Below, piece by piece: positions 57,842 to 64,000 of a DNA stretch of 64,000 nucleotides. A program made the translations under genes and the position numbers. Position 1 is the stretch's first letter. Each line of letters begins with the position of its first letter. The notes beneath the pieces are model-generated. The model was not told where the DNA came from. It did not search any database and was given only the letters and a program-made list of their open reading frames with translations. Source of the stretch: Neofusicoccum parvum (Eukaryota; Ascomycota; Dothideomycetes; Botryosphaeriales; Botryosphaeriaceae); the NCBI GenBank assembly GCA_020912385.1, contig CP087214.1, positions 1,550,001-1,614,000 on the forward strand, read 5' to 3'.

Positions 57842-59748
57842 ATGTCTGCCATGCTCGCCCTCTTGTCGCCAGGCCTGCTCCCTGGTGTGGCCGCTGCGGT
57901 CCTCCTCTATGCAGTTGGCCTCGCCATCTACCGACGCCTCTTTCATCCGTTGGCAAGGATTCCCGGTCCTCTTCTGCCGGCTATCACCACGCTGTACCAG
58001 TCGTACCACAACTGCCACTACTACCAGAAGATTGCAGAGCTCCACAAGATATACGGTAAGCAGCCTTCGGGCGGTCCGCACCTCTGGCGCTTCCAGCCTG
58101 CCTTCAGATCAGTTCATTACCGTTGAATGACTAATTATGCACAGGCCCTGTTATCCGCATCACTCCAAATGAGATACACCTCAGCGATCCAGAGAACTAT
58201 GACAAGATCTACTACATGGGTACCCGCTTCTGGAAGAGCCCTATCTTTTACGGTGCTTTCGCCATTCCGTACAGCACCTTCAGCACACCGAGCAACGAGG
58301 TGCACAAACACAGGCGCGGGATGATCAACCCCATGTTCTCGCGAAAGATGGTGCTCGACCTCGAAGAAGTCGTCCAAGAAAAGGCGCATAAACTCACCAA
58401 GCGCATGGAAGCCGGCATCCTCGACAAGAAGCCTGTTGATCTCCACCACGGCTTCCGCAGTGTCTCCGTCGACGTCATCACCGACTATGCATTTGATAGG
58501 TCATACAACCTTCTTGACACTCCCGACTTTGGGAAAAAATTCTTTGCGCTGGTACGCGGCATAGGCGCAGCCATGTGGGTGTTTCAGCAGCTTCCCTCCC
58601 TGCAAAGGCTTGCGCTCAAAACGCCTCCGTGGCTGGCGCCGTACCTGAGTGAGCCCTTAGGTCAAGTGACAAAACTTCAGATGGTGAGAGTAATCCTTTA
58701 GGGGCTAAAAAAGCTGCGCCGCAGTATAATATTTGCTAATCATTTCTACGCCCACCCCAGAAATGCGTTGAGCAGATTGAAGAGGTAAAGGAGCGCCTGG
58801 CTGACGGCAAGCTCAACCAGACGCGCCCGACCATCTTTTCTGAGTTGCTCAATCCCAAGGATAATGATGGATTGCCAATTCCCACATCCTGGCAGCTCAA
58901 AGATGAGTGCTACAGCATGCTTGCTGCTGCGGCTGACACGACCGGAAATGCTCTGAGTACGGCTTGTTACCACACTCTCGCCGACAGGGAGATCTACGCT
59001 CGTCTAAGGGATGAATTGGTCGCAAAATTCCCGGATTCCAACCAAACCTTGAACTTTGTAGCGCTTGAGAAGCTTCCATACCTGGTAAGCAAAGGAAATG
59101 CCGAAAAGATTGGAATTTGCTAACTCGTTAGACCGGCGTCATCAAAGAAGGCTTGAGGTTTGTTTTTTCCACACCGCGAGTAGAGAGCTGTAACTTACAT
59201 AATACAGACTTTCTTTTGGTGTCCCTGGTCGTCTTCCCCGCGTCACACCCGAGGGTGGTGCTACCTTCAATGGCTACTTTGTTCCCGAAGGTGTAAGTAC
59301 TGCAGATCTCTACGAAATCCCCTTCCGGCTTTCCCAGAGATGTGTTTCTGATACTCCTCCAGACTATCGTTGGAATGAGCTCGTGGCTTATGCACCGCAA
59401 CGAAGATGTGTTTCCTGATCCAATGAAGTTCGACCCGGCTCGCTGGCTAGACCCTGAGAATTCCCGTCGCCTCGACCGCTACTTGGTTGCTTTCGGCAAG
59501 GGCTCAAGGCAGTGTGTTGGCATGCCGTAAGTTTCCTTACCGAGGTTTCCTGCAGAAAGTCCTTACTAATCTCCTATAGCTTGGCCTACTGCGAGCTGTA
59601 CGTGACTCTCGGCACCTTCTTCCGACGCTTTTCCGACATGGAACTCGAGGTGTTCGAGACGACACCTGAAGACCTGGAACTCGAGGATTTCTTCTCTTCT
59701 TACTATGTTGCCGGCAAGAAGTGGTTCAAGGCTGTTGGTCATAAATGA
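57842..59748 (+). CDS. Cytochrome P450 monooxygenase
   Basis: Seven exons (57842-58055, 58145-58683, 58761-59084, 59132-59157, 59208-59292, 59363-59526, 59580-59748) give 506 residues. The fourth exon is 26 bp and carries the ExxR helix (EGLR, residues 365-368, split by an intron). An N-terminal membrane anchor ([19 protein letters not shown]) precedes the proline hinge HPLARIPGP. The I-helix oxygen-binding motif is [10 protein letters not shown] (about 303-312), the PERF-like segment is FDPARW, and the heme loop [11 protein letters not shown] has Cys447 as thiolate ligand. It is a fungal class-II ER enzyme needing NADPH-P450 reductase. Overall it resembles fungal P450s of benzoate/trichothecene-type clades (CVGMPLAYCEL), but no substrate can be assigned. 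Confidence 0.92.
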
Positions 59749-60600
59749 ATAGACTCCTTGGTTGGTGCTTAGCCGGCATCTTCGCTCACATTCGGGCTCC
59801 CATGGGGTGTATGCTGCTTCAGAACATTCTTGTTTCCGCTTTTTCGTGTTCTTTGCTTCCAACATGGGGAAAGAGGTTGCTAGATGATTATTATTGCGTT
59901 TCTTTCAGGCAACTAGGAAATGCTAACCCCGACGCACGAGTGGCACTCTGTCCAGGTTGTAACAAGTAGGGAGGTTAGTTATGATTCGTTCGTACGTTCC
60001 AGCGATACTCGACACGGCTAAAGCAGTTTCTCTATTCACCATTTCCAAATTTTTACGTTCAGGAAGGTAGTTTTTTCTTGCAGATGTATTCAGGCGGCTC
60101 ACTTAGGTAGGCACATGAAGAGCATTAACGGCAAAATATGAGAATACGCGCAGAGAAGGCATGTTACCAAGTACTTGATAGTGTCTAAGTGAAACATTAA
60201 TGTGTATTACACAAAATATCGACTACGATGAAAGGGAAAGGCCCGGTAACGCAGTGTTCTGGGGGAGGAGAGAAACGCACTGCCTTAATCTACAATATAG
60301 AGCAGTAAAGAGCGGCAAATTAACACTTAAAAAAAAGGGAAGTCTAACGCATATCACCGTGTCCTTGTCTTTCGTATCGTAATCCCTGCTTCTCAAAAAG
60401 CACTCCAATGGATACACCAATCCGTTGAAATTTCCCCAGCACGAGTGCGCCCAAAGGAAACCCGATACCCCAGCCAATCTAGTCATGAAACTCCCAAGAG
60501 CAGATATCCCCCCATGATGCAGCATTCCGAAAACATTCGCGTCTCAACTATCGCCGCGTCCCCCAAAAACACCCGAAAAGAAGAAGAAGAAAAATATATA
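59749..60600. other. convergent intergenic region
   Basis: 852 bp between the P450 stop and the stop of the minus-strand gene at 60601. AT-rich in the middle; no gene supported. Confidence 0.5.
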
Positions 60601-61575
60601 TCAAACAGCAGCACCGTCTTCAGCCTCACGCTCGGCCTCAGCCTCAGCCGCAACAACGACCTCCACATCCGCGCCCACGACCTTCCTCAACATGTCGATC
60701 CCGCTATCGAACCGCCTCAGCAGCTCCTCCATGCCGGCCACCAGCTCGCCGTTGGCGGCCCTCTTCGCCTCGGCCAGCGCCGCCGAGATGGCCTCCTCCT
60801 CGCGCTGGTCTACGTCCAGGCCGGCGGCGGCGGGCCTCGCCGGACGGATCTCGGTGCCCTCGACGCGCAGCATCAGCGCGCCGCCGGCGCCGCTGGGGTC
60901 GTCGGCGCCGTCCTCGGCGAACGACGGCGCGGGCGCGACGGCCGTGCCGACGACCTGCCACTCGCGCGACAGGCTGGTGGCGCCCGCAACGGTGTGGCCG
61001 TCGGCGCCGAGGTCGAGCACCACGAAGCGCTCCTTGACGCCCGGCGCCGGCGGCGGGAGGAGCAGCGCGTCCGCGTGCCGCCCGTTGTTGTGGTCCTCGT
61101 CGTCGGCGTGCTGGAGGAAGTGGTGCGGGTGCTTGAGCGTCGCGGCCGGCGAGGCGTGCAGCGAGGCCGTGTCGCCGAGGGCGCGCATGAAGACGGCGGT
61201 GTGCAGGTCTGGGTCGTCGTCGGAGAAGACGTAGTGCACGCGCGGGTGGTGGTGCTCGGCGGTGGCGGCGTCCTCGACGAGCGTGAAGAAGGGCGTGAAG
61301 TTGGCGGGCGGGAGGAGGGTTTGCTGCGAGGAGGGGTCGGGAGGCGGATAGGAGAGCGTTTCGGCGTCGCCGGCGGCGTCGTGCGTGTAAGGGTGGTGCT
61401 GGGCGGCTGCGGCTGCTGCTGCTTCGGCGGCTGAGGCGATGCGGTCGGAGTGGGCTACCGAGGTGGTGGTGAGGGTTGCGTCGCCGGCTGGAGGCATCGT
61501 CGCGGCGGGCCCGCTGTCGGTGGGCGGAGCGATGTCATGGTGGTGAGGGTTTTGTTGTGGGGAGTTGGCGGACAT
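60601..61575 (-). CDS. uncharacterised conserved-looking fungal protein
   Basis: A single exon encodes 324 residues starting at ATG 61575 (CACCATGTC context). The N-terminal 70 residues are His/Pro/Ala-rich with an alanine run (AEAAAAAAA). The centre is more ordered: LLPPANFTPFFTLVEDA, HHHPRVHYVFSDDDPD, KERFVVLDLGADGHTV and SREWQVVGTAVAPAP. The C-terminus is helical and acidic (REEEAISAALAEAKRAANGE) and ends in Glu/Ala repeats. The VHYVFSDDDPD and VVLDLGADG pattern looks like a conserved ascomycete family of unknown function. There is no signal peptide or membrane segment. It lies on the same strand as APC11, 424 bp upstream of it in chromosome coordinates, as a separate gene. Confidence 0.75.
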   Translation of the reverse strand: MSANSPQQNPHHHDIAPPTDSGPAATMPPAGDATLTTTSVAHSDRIASAAEAAAAAAAQHHPYTHDAAGDAETLSYPPPDPSSQQTLLPPANFTPFFTLVEDAATAEHHHPRVHYVFSDDDPDLHTAVFMRALGDTASLHASPAATLKHPHHFLQHADDEDHNNGRHADALLLPPPAPGVKERFVVLDLGADGHTVAGATSLSREWQVVGTAVAPAPSFAEDGADDPSGAGGALMLRVEGTEIRPARPAAAGLDVDQREEEAISAALAEAKRAANGELVAGMEELLRRFDSGIDMLRKVVGADVEVVVAAEAEAEREAEDGAAV

Positions 61576-61998
61576 GGTGTGTCCGCGGTCGTCGTTGGGA
61601 CGGACGGGAAGGGGAGCTCGGTGCAGCTTTATCGATTGGATTGGTGATCCTTGCCCTACACGTGACGGAGGTGTTCCGATTGGATGGACCACGCCAGGTG
61701 TGCATGAGGGAGTAACTGTCTTCTGAGGAAGTATTCCGTTTGGAAAAGGGCCTGTCTGCTGGTGTTCGAAGCTGTTTTGACAGCCTTGAAACATTCTCGA
61801 CACTGCCGTGTGCTCCAGAGGGGTGCTGCCTGGCAGTACCAAGGCTGGGATGACGCGAGCGATAACGACCAATCATGAAATGGAGCAAGCTGCTCAGATT
61901 AATATTGTACTCGCATGCTTGAGACCGATGACCCAGGGTATATCCATATCCGCATCCATATCCACTAAACGCCTGGCTAAGACCAAATCATTCTTCAA
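61576..61998. other. intergenic, promoter of the uncharacterised gene
   Basis: 423 bp between the uncharacterised gene start and the APC11 stop. Contains a short ATATCC/ATCC repeat around 61937-61966. No gene. Confidence 0.5.
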
Positions 61999-62442
61999 TC
62001 ATGCCTCTGTCATGGACGCGTTGGTGGCGTCCTTGACCGTGAAGGCTGCCAAATCAATCAGCAGAGGGCACGGAGTGGGCATTTGCTTAGAGGCTTACGC
62101 TGGCGACACATTGGACATTTCTCTTGAGAAGCTTCTTGCTTGAGCCAGTCCTCGATGCAGTGCTGCGGTCCGTCAGGGTTTTCCGTTGCCACTCTGGCTG
62201 GAGTCCTTCTTACCATGTGGAAGGAGTGATTGCACTGGCCCATGACTGCACGCGGATGGTCAGATACGAGCCGGACAGCATGGGGAGGCGGGTGACGTAC
62301 GCAACGGGCAGCCGTCGCCGGGGAACTTGCACTTCGAGCAGGTGCTGTCGTAGGGACTTCGGCAGATGCCGCACAGGTCGTCCTCAGGCATGTCCCAGCG
62401 CCAGGCGGCGACGGCGTTCCACTGCTTGATTGTGACCTTCAT
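61999..62442 (-). CDS. APC11: Anaphase-promoting complex RING subunit Apc11
   Basis: Four exons, complement(61999-62045, 62099-62162, 62214-62245, 62301-62442), give 94 residues, the expected size. The N-terminus MKVTIKQWNAVAAWRWDMPE and the RING-H2 ligands are diagnostic: DLCGICR, TCSKCKFPGDGCPL, GQCNHSFHMHCIEDWL and KCPMCRQPF. Exon 3 (64 bp) contains the third zinc pair, and the last exon (47 bp) encodes FTVKDATNASMTEA. Apc11 is the catalytic E3 RING of the APC/C, pairing with Apc2 and the E2 to ubiquitinate cyclins and securin in the nucleus. It diverges from TUM1 across 514 bp. Confidence 0.95.
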
Positions 62443-62956
62443 GCTGGAGGCAGCGCGGGGAGGAGGCGAGGGTTGCGGGGGCGAGGGCCGGTGGGCGGGC
62501 GTGCACGCTTGGTAAACAAGCAGAGCAGCGGGCTGACAGGACTGCACGCCTGCTAGCTGCAGCGGCGCTCGGAACGGCCCACGCAAGCCGAAGGCGGTGA
62601 AGCGCGCTCGCCGGAGCCGCGCAGCAAGCTACATGACGCGATCAGCAGCAGCAATCACAGAAGCGTCGCCTATCTGCGCGGTTGGGGAGTGAAAAGCCCG
62701 TCCGTCCATCGCTTTTCACTCCCCAGGTACGACCGGTAAGTCTTCTTTTTCACATTCGCTGATCGGCGGCCGAGGGAATCGTCGATGGTGCCATCGCCCC
62801 CTCACTTCCACGCGCCAGAGCTCCCCGCCGCCTATCGCGAGCTTCGCGAGCTTCCCCAGCTTTTTGTGCGAGCTCTCACACGCCGCCCAAATTGTCTCAC
62901 CCGGCATCCCATCTCGTCCTGACTCACAACCCACTTCCCAACGCTGATTGCCAGCA
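62443..62956. promoter_or_regulatory. bidirectional promoter spacer APC11 / TUM1
   Basis: 514 bp between divergent start codons. It contains a perfect 15-bp inverted repeat (62683-62725) roughly midway. No gene supported. Confidence 0.5.
62683..62725. repeat. perfect 15-bp inverted repeat in the bidirectional promoter
   Basis: The left arm TGGGGAGTGAAAAGC (62683-62697) and right arm GCTTTTCACTCCCCA (62711-62725) are exact complements around a 13-base spacer. It could be a paired transcription-factor site or a cruciform. Confidence 0.9.
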
Positions 62957-64000
62957 ATGGCCAGGACAGCAATGCTCCAACCGCTCCTGCGGACCTCCTT
63001 CCGACCGGTCGCCGCTCCCAGCAGCTTCTTCCCGCGCCGCGCCATGAGCTCCTCGTACACGCTGACCTCCTACCTCGTCAGCCCGGCGCAGCTGAGCGAC
63101 GCGCTGCAGAAGAATGTCAACACCCGCCTGTCGACAGCCCCGCGCGTGATCCCGCTGTGCGGCACCTGGTTCCTGCCCAACGATCCGGAGAAGCGCACCG
63201 GACCGCAGACCTTCCACGCATGCCGCATTCCCAAGGCCCGCTTCTTCGACCTCGATGCCGTCAAGGACCAGAACAGCCCATATCCGCACATGCTGCCCAG
63301 CAGCGAGGACTTTGCAAAGGCCATGGGCGAGCTAGGAATTCGTAAGGATGATAGCGTGGTCGTGTACGACAGCAAGGAGCAGGGCATCTTCAGCGCGCCC
63401 CGTGTCGCCTGGACGCTCAAGGTGTTCGGCCACCAGAATGTCCATATTCTGAACAACTTCAAGCTGTGGGTGGAGGAGGGCTACCCAACGGAGTGGGGTG
63501 AGCCGGACAAGGTCGACGCAGTTGACTACCCTGTGCCAGAGCTTGATCGCTCCAAGGTGGTCGACTTTGAGCAGGTCACGGAAATTGCGAAAAGGCAGGG
63601 AGAATCGGGCAAGGCCGACATCCAGATCCTCGATGCAAGGAGCAAGGGCCGCTGGGAGGGTAAGGAGCCAGAACCGAGGCCAGGTAGGTGGTCCATCTTC
63701 TTTTATTTCTTGGACAGCAGGAGGAACAGCCCTGTTACTGGGTCTGCATACGTTGGCGTTTGTATGATGAGCAAACTTGTTCTACCTACTGAGATGGTGT
63801 CTGTATACGAGAAGTCGCCGTTGGTGACAACAGATATTCCCATCTGAGAGGGCTCTACAGTTTCTCCCTCGTCGTACAATGCCATATCCCGCACCAGCTG
63901 ACAATTTTATAGGTCTCTCATCTGGTCACATTCCCTCCTCAACTTCTGTCCCTGTACCTGAGCTTTTGGATCCCAAAACCAAGACCTTCCTTCCTGCCGC
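62957..64000 (+). CDS. TUM1: Mercaptopyruvate/thiosulfate sulfurtransferase (3' truncated by the window)
   Basis: Exon 1 is 62957-63683 (phase 1 end, GTAGGT donor). Exon 2 starts at 63913 and runs off the right edge; together 271 residues are visible. The N-terminal 30 residues are basic and Arg-rich (MLQPLLRTSFRPVAAPSSFF), a mitochondrial targeting type, followed by a second in-frame Met30 (AMSSSYTL). The first rhodanese domain (about 35-170) includes HACRIPKARFFDLD, SVVVYDSKEQGIFSAPRVAW and FGHQNVHILNN. The second domain starts around DIQILDARSKGRWEGKEPE, and exon 2 continues LSSGHIPSSTSVP. The catalytic cysteine of domain 2 lies beyond the window. Tum1-type enzymes move sulfur for tRNA thiolation and cyanide detoxification. 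It is divergent from APC11. Confidence 0.9.

Overview
This window is nuclear DNA of a filamentous ascomycete (Pezizomycotina). The evidence is many short spliceosomal introns (about 49-260 bp, GTRNGT...YAG), a GC-rich third-codon-position bias in most genes, and typical fungal families: a LysM/PAN surface protein, a DHA1-type MFS transporter, a LaeA-like methyltransferase, a P450, a quercetinase and a GH3 glucosidase. The class of ascomycete cannot be fixed from the sequence. No tRNA, rRNA, intact transposon or CRISPR array was recognised. Exon boundaries below were worked out by hand from splice signals and reading-frame continuity. Every multi-exon model adds up to a whole number of codons.

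Layout. 0-12 kb holds housekeeping genes: the 3' part of a mitochondrial tRNA threonylcarbamoyltransferase (QRI7), an Ap4A phosphorylase (APA2), a Myb-like DNA-binding protein, a kappa-class glutathione transferase with a peroxisomal C-terminus, and an HSDL2-like short-chain dehydrogenase. 12.2-24.6 kb is one giant secreted protein gene of about 4077 residues, with seven LysM modules and fourteen PAN-like cysteine modules separated by Thr/Pro and Ser/Thr tandem repeats. 25.7-32 kb carries a secreted alkaline phosphatase and the tRNA exportin LOS1. 32-35.4 kb is poorly resolved, with repeats and two doubtful genes. 35.4-37.1 kb is an MFS transporter. 37.9-40.4 kb is a second PAN-module protein on the minus strand. 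41.5-42 kb is a small SRPBCC protein.

From about 42 to 50 kb the DNA is visibly richer in A+T. It contains a gene-free stretch and a 1721-residue CorA-like membrane protein that begins with four 16-residue proline-rich repeats. 50-59.7 kb looks metabolic: a secreted GH3 beta-glucosidase and a secreted quercetin 2,3-dioxygenase diverge from one 1.24-kb promoter region, followed by a divergent methyltransferase/P450 pair. This would fit flavonol-glycoside breakdown plus tailoring chemistry, but the pathway link is inference. 60-64 kb returns to conserved genes: an uncharacterised fungal protein, the APC/C RING subunit APC11, and the 5' part of a mercaptopyruvate/thiosulfate sulfurtransferase (TUM1). 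APC11 and TUM1 diverge from a 514-bp spacer holding a perfect 15-bp inverted repeat.

The most unusual object is the giant LysM-PAN mosaic. Its internal introns fall at the same phase and the same module position, which records how it grew by module duplication.
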